49,373 nucleotides of DNA from Chloroflexota bacterium. GTDB lineage: Bacteria > Chloroflexota > Limnocylindria > Limnocylindrales > CSP1-4. The stretch lies in the NCBI GenBank assembly GCA_021813655.1, contig JAKAJU010000185.1, positions 1 to 49,373 on the forward strand, in the 5' to 3' direction. Below, one piece after another: positions 29,317 through 38,232 of the stretch. A model generated the notes under the pieces. That model worked only from the letters and a program-made list of their open reading frames with translations, did not search any database and was not told the origin of the DNA. Made by a program: the position numbers and the translations under genes. How positions within the stretch are numbered: position 1 is the first letter of the stretch; the number at the start of each line of letters is the position of its first letter.

Positions 29317-30846
29317 GTGGCCCCCGCCGACGGCCTCGCGGCCGTGCTCGAGCGATACGAGCCCGTCATCGGGATCGAGGTCCACGCGCAGCTGCGGACC
29401 GCGTCGAAGATGTTCTGCGCCTGCGCGTCGGCCGGCGACGACGCGGCGCCGAACACCCGCACGTGCCCGGTCTGCCTGGGCCTCCCCGGCGCGCTGCCCG
29501 TCCTCAACAGGCGGGCGGTCGAGCAGGTCATCGCGACGGGCCTTGCGATCGGCGCGACGGTCCCGCCCGCGACGCGCTGGGACCGGAAGAACTACGTCTA
29601 CCCGGACCTGCCGAAGGGATACCAGATCAGCCAGTACGACCTCCCGCTCGCCTCGAACGGGAGCCTGACGTTCGACACGAGCGCCGGCGAGCGGACGGTC
29701 CGGATCCGCCGGGCACACCTCGAGGAGGACACGGCACGCCTCGTCCACGCATCGCTCCCCGGCGGGCGGAGGGTCAGCCTGGTCGATTTCGACAGGTCGG
29801 GGATGCCGCTGATGGAGATCGTGACTGAGCCCGACGTGCGATCCGCCGAGGAGGCCCGCCGCTACGCGGAGGAGCTCCAGCGCGTCCTCCGGTACCTCGG
29901 CGTGTCGGACGCCGAGATGGAGCGCGGCCAGATGCGCGTCGAGGCGAACGTCAGCCTCCGCCCGCGCGGCACCGAGCCGCTCGGGACGCGCGTCGAGGTC
30001 AAGAACATGAACTCGTTCCGCTCGGTTGAGCGGGCGATCGGGTTCGAGATCGAGCGACAGGCGGCTGCCCTCGACGCGGGCGAGACGCTCCGCCAGCAGA
30101 CGCGCGGCTGGGACGACACGCGCGGCCTCACGTACGTGATGCGCGACAAGGAAGACAGCGAGGACTACCGCTACTTCCCCGAGCCGGACCTCCCGCCGCT
30201 GCGGACGGACGCCGCCTGGCTCGACGCGATCCGCGCCGGCCTGCCCGAGCTGCCCGCGAGCCGGCGGGCGCGCTACGTGCGGGACCTGGGGCTCTCCGCG
30301 TACGACGCCGGGGTCCTCACCGCGACGCGCGAGACCGCCGAGTTCTTCGAGGCGGCTGTCGCGGCGTCCGCGGGCGACGGCCGGCCGCGGGCGAGCGCAA
30401 AGGCGATCGCGAACTGGGTGACCGGCGAGCTCGCGCGGCTCGTCAACGCCGCAACGGGGACGCCGAAGGGCCGGATCGACCGGACCGGGATCGGGCCAGC
30501 CGACCTCGCGGCGCTCGCGGCGCTCGTGGAGGCGGGCGGCGTCTCGGGCACGAGCGCGAAGGAGGCGCTCGCGATCGCCTTCGAGACCGGCGAGGCGCCG
30601 GTCTCGGTGATCGAGGCGCGTGGCCTCGGGCGCATCGCGGACGGGGACGCGGTGCGCGCGGTCGTGGACGCTGTCGTCGCCGCGAACCCGGCGGCCGTCG
30701 CGGACTACCGCGCCGGGAAGGCCCAGGCGGTGGGCTTCCTCGTGGGGCAGGCGATGAAGGCGACGGGGGGGCGCGGGGACGCCGGGGCGGTCCGGGCGGC
30801 GATCCTGGCGCGGCTCGGCGCGACCGACACGGAGGGCGCGGCATGA
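29317..30846 (+). CDS. gatB: Asp/Glu-tRNA amidotransferase subunit B
   Basis: GatB phosphorylates the misacylated aminoacyl-tRNA and performs transamidation with ammonia from GatA. The N-terminal cradle starts YEPVIGIEVHAQL and has zinc-type cysteines (FCACAS...TCPVCLGLPG). The central part includes YPDLPKGYQISQYD and MRVEANVSLRP. The C-terminal GatB/YqeY tail helps hold tRNA. GTG 29317, one base after the aminotransferase stop, is used and gives 509 residues. ATG 29293 in the same frame would add 8 residues and overlap the upstream gene by 23 bases. The stop overlaps the next gene's ATG. Confidence 0.95.
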   Translation: MAPADGLAAVLERYEPVIGIEVHAQLRTASKMFCACASAGDDAAPNTRTCPVCLGLPGALPVLNRRAVEQVIATGLAIGATVPPATRWDRKNYVYPDLPKGYQISQYDLPLASNGSLTFDTSAGERTVRIRRAHLEEDTARLVHASLPGGRRVSLVDFDRSGMPLMEIVTEPDVRSAEEARRYAEELQRVLRYLGVSDAEMERGQMRVEANVSLRPRGTEPLGTRVEVKNMNSFRSVERAIGFEIERQAAALDAGETLRQQTRGWDDTRGLTYVMRDKEDSEDYRYFPEPDLPPLRTDAAWLDAIRAGLPELPASRRARYVRDLGLSAYDAGVLTATRETAEFFEAAVAASAGDGRPRASAKAIANWVTGELARLVNAATGTPKGRIDRTGIGPADLAALAALVEAGGVSGTSAKEALAIAFETGEAPVSVIEARGLGRIADGDAVRAVVDAVVAANPAAVADYRAGKAQAVGFLVGQAMKATGGRGDAGAVRAAILARLGATDTEGAA

Positions 30847-31115
30847 GCATCGTCGGCCTCGCGCTCCTCGTGCTCGGGATCGTCCTGATCGCCGTCGGCT
30901 ACTCGCGCGCGGCGCCGGCGTGGCGGCGATACCGCCAGCTCACGGCCCAGGACGCGAACGTCCGACGCTACGAGCAGTGGCGGGGCGGCGTGCGCGGCGA
31001 CGAGAAGACGGGGGCTTCCGTCGCGATGGACGTGCTCCGGCGCCGTGCGCGCCTCTGGGGGCTCGTCGCGGTCGGCGGGTTCGTCCTCGTGTTCGTCGGG
31101 TTCGTCCTGCGGTAG
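30843..31115 (+). CDS. Small membrane protein, unknown function
   Basis: This 90-residue protein has two hydrophobic helices, about 3-20 (IVGLALLVLGIVLIAVGY) and about 70-89 (LWGLVAVGGFVLVFVGFV). They enclose a positively charged loop of about 45 residues, presumably cytoplasmic. No family is recognised. It overlaps gatB by 4 bases (ATGA), which supports it being a real, translated gene. The short region after it contains no convincing T-rich terminator. Confidence 0.65.
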   Translation: MSIVGLALLVLGIVLIAVGYSRAAPAWRRYRQLTAQDANVRRYEQWRGGVRGDEKTGASVAMDVLRRRARLWGLVAVGGFVLVFVGFVLR

Positions 31116-31200
31116 GCCCGCGCGGGACGTCAGGGGCGGGCTCGTTCCCGCGGGCACCCCGACCGGGGCGCACGCTCAGGACGTCCGGCCTGCCCGACCG

Positions 31201-31713
31201 TCAGGCGGTCCCGCGGCCGCGCGGCTCGCCCGGACCGAAGACGCGACCGTCCTCGATGAGGGTGCACCGGTCCATGACGACGGCGAGACCCCCATCGTGC
31301 GCGATCTGGGCAGCCTCCCAGCTGACGACGCCGAGCTGCAGCCACAGGCACCGCGCCCCGGCATCCACCGCCTCGCGCGCGTGGGGCGGGGCCTCCTCGG
31401 GTCGCCGGAAGACGTCCACGATGTCGACCGGTCCCGTCGCGGCGACCGCGTCGGCGAGCGTGGGGTAGGCGCGGATGCCGGCCACCTCCTCAGCGGTCGG
31501 CGTCACCGGCACCACGTCCCAGCCCCGCCGCACGAGGCTGACGAGGACGTCGTGGCTGGGGCGCGCCGGGTTCGTGGACGCGCCGATCAGGGCGATGCGC
31601 CAGCTCGCGCGCAGCAGCGTCGCGATCCCGGCGTCATCGAGAAGAGGGACCGACCAGCGGCCCTCCTGGAGGTCGAGGATCTCGCGTGCCCGCCGGCGCT
31701 CGTCGTCGGTCAT
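31201..31713 (-). CDS. CoA-binding domain protein (YccU-like)
   Basis: This 170-residue protein has the Rossmann-like CoA_binding_2 domain. The nucleotide loop IALIGASTNPARPSHDV is around 41-57, followed by VPVTPTAEEVAGI. The middle part VDIVDVFRRPEEAP and the segment GARCLWLQLGVVSWEAA match the family. The last strand is VVMDRCTLIE. Members bind CoA in vitro and have no settled role. ATG 31713 overlaps the upstream membrane-protein stop by one base (TGATG). It converges with the gatB transcript, with 85 nt between. Confidence 0.85.
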   Translation of the reverse strand: MTDDERRRAREILDLQEGRWSVPLLDDAGIATLLRASWRIALIGASTNPARPSHDVLVSLVRRGWDVVPVTPTAEEVAGIRAYPTLADAVAATGPVDIVDVFRRPEEAPPHAREAVDAGARCLWLQLGVVSWEAAQIAHDGGLAVVMDRCTLIEDGRVFGPGEPRGRGTA

Positions 31714-32231
31714 CAGAAGCCGAAGCGCATGAGGATCATGCACGTGAGGGCGACGACGAAGAGGACGAGCTGGGCGAGACCAGCCGTGCGGAGGCGTCCC
31801 GCGAGCGCGGCGAACCGGGCGGGCGGGAGCCCGCCGGCTGTCGCGAAGGCCCACAGACCGTCATCGCCGTAGAGGCGGCGTGCCGTCCGGCCCACGATCC
31901 CGTCGCCGATCGCGAAGATCGCGAGCGCGAGCAGGATCGAGACGCTCCAGGTGATCCCGTAGGTGGAGGCGAAGTCGAACCCGGTCCCGGCGGCGTTCCG
32001 CGGCCCCCACCCGATCCCGCGCACGATGCCGAGGACGATCACGACCGCGCCGGCGATCCGCATCGCCATCGCCATCCGGGGCATGATCGCGCGGCCCACC
32101 TCCCGGGCGGACGCGGGCGGGATCCTCTGCATCGTCGGCATGAGCACGAAGGTCACGTACATCGAGCCGCCGAACCAGAAGACCGCGAAGAGGACGTGCA
32201 GCCACTGCACGGCGAACTCGAGCCAGTCCAT
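31713..32231 (-). CDS. Four-helix integral membrane protein (CopD-like)
   Basis: This 172-residue protein has four hydrophobic segments, starting WLEFAVQWLHVLFAVFWFGG near 3-22. The others are IAGAVVIVLGIVRGIGWG, WSVSILLALAIFAIGDGIVG and LAQLVLFVVALTCMILM. The histidine in the first helix and the WFGGSMY pattern recall CopD/heme-associated membrane proteins, but the match is loose. ATG 32231 is chosen because GGAGGGG lies just upstream. It is co-transcribed with the CoA-binding gene. Confidence 0.65.
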   Translation of the reverse strand: MDWLEFAVQWLHVLFAVFWFGGSMYVTFVLMPTMQRIPPASAREVGRAIMPRMAMAMRIAGAVVIVLGIVRGIGWGPRNAAGTGFDFASTYGITWSVSILLALAIFAIGDGIVGRTARRLYGDDGLWAFATAGGLPPARFAALAGRLRTAGLAQLVLFVVALTCMILMRFGF

Positions 32232-32584
32232 GCGCCCCTCCCGCATCCGGCCTCTCGACGGCCATCGCCCGCGCGCCGGTCGCGGGCGGCGTCCCCATGG
32301 TACGGCGGAGCCCGGGGCTCGTCCGGTGGGGGCCACATGGAGGGACCGGAGAGCGCGCCGACCGGCCCCCACCGACGGGCCGAACCGCATTGCAGCGCCC
32401 CGACCGGCTGTGCATACTCGGAGGTGCAACAGGGAAGGATCGCCGCGCGTCGGACGCTCTCGTCTCGGATACGGAGCTGGAGGAACCGCCGCGCGTCAGG
32501 CGATCATCGTGCGCCCGTCCGGTCGCGGGCCGCCCCGGGAGGCGGCCGTGACAGAGGGGGTGCCGGAGCACAGAGGAGACCACG
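32232..32584. other. Intergenic region between divergent genes
   Basis: This is 353 bases with no supported gene. It separates the minus-strand membrane protein from the second BMP importer and must hold promoters for both. The only promoter-like pair I see is at 32390-32418. No copy of the 19-bp palindrome and no recognisable riboswitch fold was found by eye. Confidence 0.7.
32390..32418 (+). promoter_or_regulatory. Weak promoter candidate for importer 2
   Basis: TTGCAG (32390-32395) and CATACT (32413-32418) are separated by 17 nt. The -35 is poor; the -10 equals that of the leftward catabolic promoter. A start near 32425 would leave a 5' untranslated region of about 160 nt before the TTG at 32585. 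Confidence 0.3.
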
Positions 32585-33754
32585 TTGCGCATCTCCAAGT
32601 TCCTCGTCGGGATCGCCTCGGTCGCGGTGCTCGTCGCCGCGTGCTCGAGCGGCGCGAGCCCGACACCGGCGCCCACGACGGCGCCGACGGCGGCACCGGC
32701 AACGGCCGCGCCGACCGCGGCCCCCACGGAGGCACCGTCCGTCGCCCCGAGCGTGTCGCCCTCGGCCAGCGCCAAGGCCTTCAAGGCCTGCCAGGTCAGC
32801 GACACCGGCGGGATCGACGACAAGGGCTTCAACGCGAACGCCTGGAAGGGCATGCAGGACGCGCAGGCCGAGCTCGGCGTCGAGGTCAAGTTCCTCGAGT
32901 CCAAGGCCGCGACCGACTACGACCGCAACCTGCAGCAGTTCATCGACGAGAAGTGCGACATGATCGTCACGGTCGGCTTCCTCCTCGGTGACGCGACGAA
33001 GAAGTTCGCGGAGGCGAACCCCCTCACCGAGTTCGCGATCGTCGACTTCGCGTACGACCCGAAGATCCAGAACGTCGCCGGCCTGGTCTTCCAGACCGAC
33101 GAGGCGGCGATGCTCGCTGGCTATCTCGCGGCCGGGATGAGCAAGAGCGGCAAGATCGGGACGTTCGGCGGCATCAACATCCCGCCGGTCACGATCTTCA
33201 TGAACGGCCTCGCTGCGGGCATCAACTACTACAACAAGCAGAACGGCACGAAGGTCGAGCTCCTCGGCTGGGATCCCACCGCGAACGGCGGCAAGGGCGA
33301 CGGCACGTTCACCGGCGACTTCAACGACAAGGACAAGGGCAAGCAGGTCACGCTCTCCTTCATCCAGGAGGGCGCGGACGTCATCGTCCCGGTCGCAGGT
33401 CCGGTGGGCCTCGGTGCGGCCGCGGCGGTCGAGGAGAACAAGGACAACGGCGTCATGCTGATCGGCGTCGACACCGACCAGTACATCAGCGCGCCGGAGT
33501 ACGGCAACGTCACGCTCACGTCGATCATGAAGCGGATCGACAACGCCGTGAAGAACGCCGTCAAGGCCTCGTACGACAACACCTTCCAGGGCGGTGTCTA
33601 CAACAACACCCTCGCCAACGAGGGCGTGGGCCTCGCCCCGTTCCACGACTTCGACTCGAAGGTCTCGGCCGACCTCAAGACGGCCATCACCGACCTCCAG
33701 GCGAAGATCATCTCCGGTGAGGTGAAGGTCTCCGACTACCTCTCCGCGAAGTGA
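32585..33754 (+). CDS. BMP-family substrate-binding lipoprotein (importer 2)
   Basis: This 389-residue lipoprotein starts at TTG 32585, supported by AGAGGAGA upstream and by the signal peptide beginning there. The lipobox is LVAAC with C20, followed by an Ala/Thr/Pro linker of about 45 residues. The BMP domain begins at CQVSDTGGIDDKGFN, the standard opening of nucleoside-binding BMP proteins (D-x-G-x-x-D-x-x-F). It continues with GQ-like FQTDEAAMLAGYLAAGMS and VIVPVAGPVGLGAAAAV. Only about a quarter to a third of its sequence looks like the importer 1 protein. The opening motif is closer to classical purine-nucleoside binders, so nucleoside uptake is the best guess. Confidence 0.92.
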   Translation: MRISKFLVGIASVAVLVAACSSGASPTPAPTTAPTAAPATAAPTAAPTEAPSVAPSVSPSASAKAFKACQVSDTGGIDDKGFNANAWKGMQDAQAELGVEVKFLESKAATDYDRNLQQFIDEKCDMIVTVGFLLGDATKKFAEANPLTEFAIVDFAYDPKIQNVAGLVFQTDEAAMLAGYLAAGMSKSGKIGTFGGINIPPVTIFMNGLAAGINYYNKQNGTKVELLGWDPTANGGKGDGTFTGDFNDKDKGKQVTLSFIQEGADVIVPVAGPVGLGAAAAVEENKDNGVMLIGVDTDQYISAPEYGNVTLTSIMKRIDNAVKNAVKASYDNTFQGGVYNNTLANEGVGLAPFHDFDSKVSADLKTAITDLQAKIISGEVKVSDYLSAK

Positions 33755-33776
33755 TCGACTAGGACAGCGCTTCGCT

Positions 33777-33807
33777 CGACGGGCGGCGTCCGGGACGCCG
33801 CCCGTCG
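33777..33807. terminator. Strong hairpin between binding-protein and ATPase genes
   Basis: A perfect 14-bp stem (33777-33790 with 33794-33807) closes on a 3-nt loop. It is not followed by a T tract, so full termination is doubtful. A hairpin at this place usually protects the binding-protein mRNA or reduces read-through, giving more binding protein than transporter. Confidence 0.6.
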
Positions 33808-33837
33808 TCGTACCCAGCTTCCGGAGGCGTGACGGGC

Positions 33838-35436
33838 GTGCGGCTCGAGCTCCACGGGATCACCAAGCGGTTCCCCGGCGTGGTCGCCAACGAGGGCGTC
33901 GACCTCGTCGTGGAGCCCGGCCAGATCCACGCGCTCCTCGGTGAGAACGGCGCGGGGAAGTCCACGCTCATGAACGTCCTCTACGGGCTCTACCGGCCCG
34001 ACGAGGGCGAGATCCGTCTCGACGGCAAGGTCAGGACGTTCCGGGACCCGGGCGACGCGATCGCCGCGGGGATCGGGATGGTGCACCAGCACTTCATGCT
34101 CGTGCCGGTCTTCACCGTCACCGAGAACATCATGCTCGGGGTCGAGTCCACCCGGGGGCGGACGGGATTCCTCGACTACAAGACCGCCCGGAGCCGCATC
34201 GTCGAGGTCTCGGAGCGCCACGGCCTCCACGTGGACCCCGACGCGCGGGTGGAGGACCTCCCGGTCGGCGTGCGCCAGCGCGTCGAGATCATCAAGACGC
34301 TCTACAGGAAGGCCGACGTCCTCATCCTCGACGAGCCCACGGCCGTCCTCACGCCACAGGAGGACGAGGAGCTCTTCGAGATCATGCGGTCGCTCGCGCG
34401 CGCCGGGACCTCGATCATCTTCATTACGCACAAGCTCAACGAGGTCCTCGAGATCGCCGACACGATCACCGTGCTCCGGCGCGGGAAGGTCGTCGGCTCG
34501 ACCCGGCCCGCCGACACGAACCAGGGCGAGCTCGCAGCGATGATGGTGGGCCGGAGCATCAAGCTCGTGGTCGACAAGGGACCCGCCGCGCCGACCGAGC
34601 CGGTCCTCTCGATCTCCGGGCTCTCGGTCCGCGACGATCGCGGCCACCTCGCCGTGGACTCCCTCGACCTCGACGTGCGAGCGGGCGAGATCGTGGCGGT
34701 CGCCGGCGTCCAGGGAAACGGCCAGACGGAGCTCATCGAGGCGATCACCGGGCTGCGCGCGCCCCTCTCCGGCTCCGTGCGGATCGCCGGATCGGAGGTG
34801 CGAGCGGCGCCGCGGAAGGTCTTCGAGGCCGGTGTCGCGCACGTCCCGGAGGACCGCCTGGAGGAGGGGCTCATCCCGGGCTTCACCGTCGCGGAGAACC
34901 TGATCCTCAACACGTACTACCTCGAGCCCTACGCGAAGGGCCTCCGCGTGCAGCGCGACGCGATCGTCGCGACCGCGGGCGAGCTCGTCGACCAGTACGA
35001 CATCCGGACGCCGTCGATGTTCAACGACGTCGGGAACCTCTCGGGCGGCAACCAGCAGAAGGTCATCGTCGCCAGGGAGTTCTCGCGCCCGATCAAGCTC
35101 CTCGTCGCGTCCCAGCCCACCCGCGGCCTTGACGTCGGGTCGATCGAGTACATCCACAAGCGCATCGTCGAGAAGCGTGACGAGGGCGTGGCGGTGCTCA
35201 TCGCCTCCACGGAGCTCGACGAGGTGCTCGCGCTCGGCGACCGGATCGCCGTCATGTACCAGGGTCGCATCGTGGGCATCCTCGACCCGTCCGAAGCCAC
35301 GCCGGAGCGGCTCGGGCTCCTGATGGGCGGTGCGCAGCTGGCCGACGCCATCGGCGTCATGCCCCCCGCCGGACCGCGCCCGCCGGACGCCGGGAGCGCC
35401 GGCGTCGCACCGAGCGCAGGCGGAGGCGCGCGATGA
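33838..35436 (+). CDS. BMP-type ABC transporter ATP-binding protein, tandem domains (importer 2)
   Basis: This ATPase is about 532 residues long and has two ABC domains. The first has Walker A GENGAGKST, a Q-loop at VHQHFMLVPV and Walker B VLILDEPTAVL, with a variant signature LPVGVRQRVEI. The second has the degenerate loop GVQGNGQTEL and signature LSGGNQQKVIVARE. GTG 33838 is preferred because GGAGG lies 10 nt upstream; GTG 33829 in the same frame would put that site only 1 nt away. The stop overlaps the first permease start (ATGA). Confidence 0.93.
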   Translation: MRLELHGITKRFPGVVANEGVDLVVEPGQIHALLGENGAGKSTLMNVLYGLYRPDEGEIRLDGKVRTFRDPGDAIAAGIGMVHQHFMLVPVFTVTENIMLGVESTRGRTGFLDYKTARSRIVEVSERHGLHVDPDARVEDLPVGVRQRVEIIKTLYRKADVLILDEPTAVLTPQEDEELFEIMRSLARAGTSIIFITHKLNEVLEIADTITVLRRGKVVGSTRPADTNQGELAAMMVGRSIKLVVDKGPAAPTEPVLSISGLSVRDDRGHLAVDSLDLDVRAGEIVAVAGVQGNGQTELIEAITGLRAPLSGSVRIAGSEVRAAPRKVFEAGVAHVPEDRLEEGLIPGFTVAENLILNTYYLEPYAKGLRVQRDAIVATAGELVDQYDIRTPSMFNDVGNLSGGNQQKVIVAREFSRPIKLLVASQPTRGLDVGSIEYIHKRIVEKRDEGVAVLIASTELDEVLALGDRIAVMYQGRIVGILDPSEATPERLGLLMGGAQLADAIGVMPPAGPRPPDAGSAGVAPSAGGGAR

Positions 35437-36764
35437 GCGACGAACGACCCAAGGGGCCCTGGGAGGGCGGCCCCGACTCCACGTTCGCCCGCGAGATCGC
35501 CGCCGGCGACGAGGCGCTCGACCGACCGCACCCGACCGGCCCCGGCGGCCGGCGCACCATCTGGCCACGGATCGATCTTCGCGCGATCGGCCGCGGCCTC
35601 GTGGTCCCGGTCCTCGCGATCTTCACCGCCCTCGTCATCGGGGCGTTCATCATCGTCCTGTCGGACCCGGCCTTCTGGCAGGAGCTCGCGACCGATCCGC
35701 TGGGCGCGATCGCGACCGGGATCGGCAACGTCTTCGCCGCCTACGGAGCCCTCATCACCGGGTCGCTCGGGAGCCCGACCGAGATCGTCCAGGCGATCGG
35801 CTCCGGCGATTCGAAGGCGATCACGATGGCGTTCCAGCCGATCTCCGAGACGCTCCTCTCGGCGACCCCGCTCATCTTCGCGGGCCTCGCCGTCGCGCTC
35901 GGCTTCCGGGCGGGCCTCTTCAACATCGGCGTCGAGGGCCAGCTCTACCTCGGCGCGATCTTCGCGGTCTATGCCGGCTTCGCGATCACCGGCCTCCCCT
36001 GGTTCATCCACCTCCCGCTCGCGATCCTCGCCGGCATGCTCGGCGGCGCGATCTGGGCGTTCGTGCCGGGCTTCCTCAAGGCACGGACGGGCGCCCACGA
36101 GGTGATCGTGACGATCATGATGAACTACATCTCGTACCAGGTCGTCATGCTCGTCCTGAAGACGCCGGGATTCCAGCGGCCGGGACGCGACGACCCGATC
36201 AGCCAGAACGTCCTGCCGTCGGCGACGCTTCCGCCCCTGATCCCGGACCTCCGGGTCCACGTCGGGTTCTTCCTCGCGCTCATCGCCGCCGCGGTCGTCA
36301 GCTGGCTCCTCTTCCGGTCGACGAAGGGCTACGAGTTCCGGGCCGTCGGCCTCAACCCGGGCGCGGCGAAGTACGCGGGCATGAACATCGGGCGGACGAC
36401 CATCCTCGCGATGGTCGCGAGCGGCGCGCTCGCCGGGCTCGCCGGCGGCGTGGAGATGCTCGGCACGCAGGGCAACCTCACCCCTGGCTTCTCACCCGGC
36501 TACGGGTTCGACGCGATCGCGCTCGCGCTCCTCGGCGGATCGCGGCCGCTCGGCGTCGTCGCCGCGGCGATCCTCTTCGGCGCGCTCCGTGCGGGCTCCA
36601 CGCCGATGCAGGCCGCCACGGGCACGCCGGTCGATCTCGTCGTCGTCATCCAGGCGCTCGTCATCATGTTCGTCGCGGCGCCCGCGCTCGTGCGGGCGAT
36701 CTACCGCATCAAGGTGGGCCGTACGACGGGCACCGAGGTCTTCTCGAAGGGGTGGGGAGCATGA
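35433..36764 (+). CDS. BMP-type ABC transporter permease (first permease, importer 2)
   Basis: This 443-residue permease has a long soluble N-terminus of about 45 residues rich in Asp, Pro and Gly. Around ten hydrophobic segments follow. Family signatures are RAGLFNIGVEGQLYLGAIFA, then GAHEVIVTIMMNYISYQVV. The segments LNPGAAKYAGMNIG and FDAIALALLGG also match. The periplasmic loop between helices is longer than in importer 1. It overlaps both neighbours by 4 bases. Confidence 0.9.
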   Translation: MSDERPKGPWEGGPDSTFAREIAAGDEALDRPHPTGPGGRRTIWPRIDLRAIGRGLVVPVLAIFTALVIGAFIIVLSDPAFWQELATDPLGAIATGIGNVFAAYGALITGSLGSPTEIVQAIGSGDSKAITMAFQPISETLLSATPLIFAGLAVALGFRAGLFNIGVEGQLYLGAIFAVYAGFAITGLPWFIHLPLAILAGMLGGAIWAFVPGFLKARTGAHEVIVTIMMNYISYQVVMLVLKTPGFQRPGRDDPISQNVLPSATLPPLIPDLRVHVGFFLALIAAAVVSWLLFRSTKGYEFRAVGLNPGAAKYAGMNIGRTTILAMVASGALAGLAGGVEMLGTQGNLTPGFSPGYGFDAIALALLGGSRPLGVVAAAILFGALRAGSTPMQAATGTPVDLVVVIQALVIMFVAAPALVRAIYRIKVGRTTGTEVFSKGWGA

Positions 36765-38029
36765 CCGCCGCCGCAGCGACGGCCGCCACCACCGCCGGCC
36801 GCGTCGTGACCCGCGAGCGCGTCCTCGGTGTCGGCTACATCGTCATCGCGATCCTCATGGTCGTCTTCCTCGGCGGCGGCATCGCGGGCGAGGAGTCGAA
36901 GTTCGGCCTCAACGTCGGGCCGCGGCCGGTGATCCCGCTCCCCGATCTCGTCGTCCCGGCGCAGCTGACGGTCTACCTGCTCGCCGGGATCTGCGCGTTC
37001 GCGGGCGTCGTCCAGCTCCTCCGCGCCGGGGTGCGGTGGTGGGCCGTCCTCCTCGGGATCGTCGCCGTCTGTCTCGTCGCCGCGTTCCTCACGTGGGCGG
37101 CCGCCGGCAGGTCGATGAGCCTCGTCGGACTCATGAGCCAGACCCTCCAGCGGTCGGTCCCGATCGCGTTCGGCGCGTTCTCCGGGCTCCTGTGCGAGCG
37201 ATCGGGCGTCGTGAACATCGCGATCGAGGGGATGCTGCTCTGCGGAGCATTCGCGGCGGCCGTGGCCGCGAGCATCGCCGGGAACGTCTGGGTGGGGATC
37301 GCGGCAGCCATCGTCGTGGGCGGCTTCCTCGGCCTGCTGCTCGCGGTGCTCGCGATCCGCTACTTCGTCGACCAGATCATCGCGGGCACGGTCATCAACA
37401 TCGGGGCGGCCGGCCTCACGGCATTCCTGTCGTCGAAGGTCCTCGTCGCGCTGCCGGACCTCAACAACCCGCCGCGGTTCCTGCCGGACAAGATCCCCGG
37501 CCTCGGCGACATCCCGATCGTGGGTCCGATTCTGTTCACGAACAGCCTCTTCGTCTACGCCATGTTCGTGCTCATCCTCGTCATCCACCTCGCGCTCTTC
37601 TACACGCGTTATGGCCTCCGCGTGCGGGCCGTGGGCGAGCACCCGATCGCCGCCGAGACCGTGGGCATCGACGTGGTCCGGACGCGGTACATCAACGTCG
37701 TCCTCGGCGGGATGATGGCCGGGTTCGGTGGCGCCTACTTCACGCTCGGCTCCACCGGCTCGTTCGACAAGGGCATGACGGCCGGCAAGGGCTTCATCGG
37801 CCTCGCCGCGATGATCTTCGGCGGGTGGACTCCGATCGGCGCGTTCTTCGCGAGCCTCATCTTCGGCTTCGCGGACGCGCTCCAGAACCGGCTGTCGATC
37901 CTCAATGTGGGCATCCCGTCCGAGGTCCTCCTCATGGTCCCGTACATCGTGACGATCGCCGTCGTCGCGGGCCTGGTCGGGCGCGTGCGGATGCCCGCGG
38001 CGGACGGCAAGCCCTTCCGGCGGGAGTAG
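36761..38029 (+). CDS. BMP-type ABC transporter permease (second permease, importer 2)
   Basis: This 422-residue permease has an N-terminal extension with three extra hydrophobic segments (about 25-110). The BPD_transp_2 core includes RSGVVNIAIEGMLLCGAFAA, then VDQIIAGTVINIGAAGL and LRVRAVGEHPIAAETVGIDV. The segment AGKGFIGLAAMIFGGW is also characteristic. It pairs with the preceding permease and ends the importer 2 operon. A strong palindrome follows its stop by 10 nt. Confidence 0.9.
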   Translation: MTAAAATAATTAGRVVTRERVLGVGYIVIAILMVVFLGGGIAGEESKFGLNVGPRPVIPLPDLVVPAQLTVYLLAGICAFAGVVQLLRAGVRWWAVLLGIVAVCLVAAFLTWAAAGRSMSLVGLMSQTLQRSVPIAFGAFSGLLCERSGVVNIAIEGMLLCGAFAAAVAASIAGNVWVGIAAAIVVGGFLGLLLAVLAIRYFVDQIIAGTVINIGAAGLTAFLSSKVLVALPDLNNPPRFLPDKIPGLGDIPIVGPILFTNSLFVYAMFVLILVIHLALFYTRYGLRVRAVGEHPIAAETVGIDVVRTRYINVVLGGMMAGFGGAYFTLGSTGSFDKGMTAGKGFIGLAAMIFGGWTPIGAFFASLIFGFADALQNRLSILNVGIPSEVLLMVPYIVTIAVVAGLVGRVRMPAADGKPFRRE

Positions 38030-38038
38030 GAGAGGGAT

Positions 38039-38068
38039 CCGCCGGGCAGGGGCGCCCCTGCCCGGCGG
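38039..38068. terminator. Perfect 30-bp GC palindrome after importer 2, likely terminator hairpin
   Basis: The two 15-base arms 38039-38053 and 38054-38068 are exact reverse complements, starting CCGCCGGGCAGGGGC. A partial copy of the same unit follows (to about 38098). No T tract is present. It probably ends or stabilises the importer 2 transcript. A protein-binding site is the alternative. Confidence 0.55.
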
Positions 38069-38214
38069 CCGGGCGCCCCTGCCCGGCGCCCCTGCCGCCT
38101 CGGACGGGACCTGCCGAGCCTCCGGACGGATCGCCGCGCGGTCTGGCGGCTCGGAGGCGACGTACCCGCCCGCGCGTGGTGCCCGTGCCGAATCGGGCGT
38201 CGGGGAGGCATCGG

Positions 38215-38232
38215 CTCCGGTACCATGAGGCG
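38215..38232 (+). promoter_or_regulatory. -10 element for the 38233 hydrolase, probably leaderless
   Basis: CTCCGGTACCAT (38215-38226) holds the -10 TACCAT, ending 6 nt before ATG 38233. Eleven of twelve bases equal the block before gatC, and the spacing to the start codon is identical. Confidence 0.45.
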
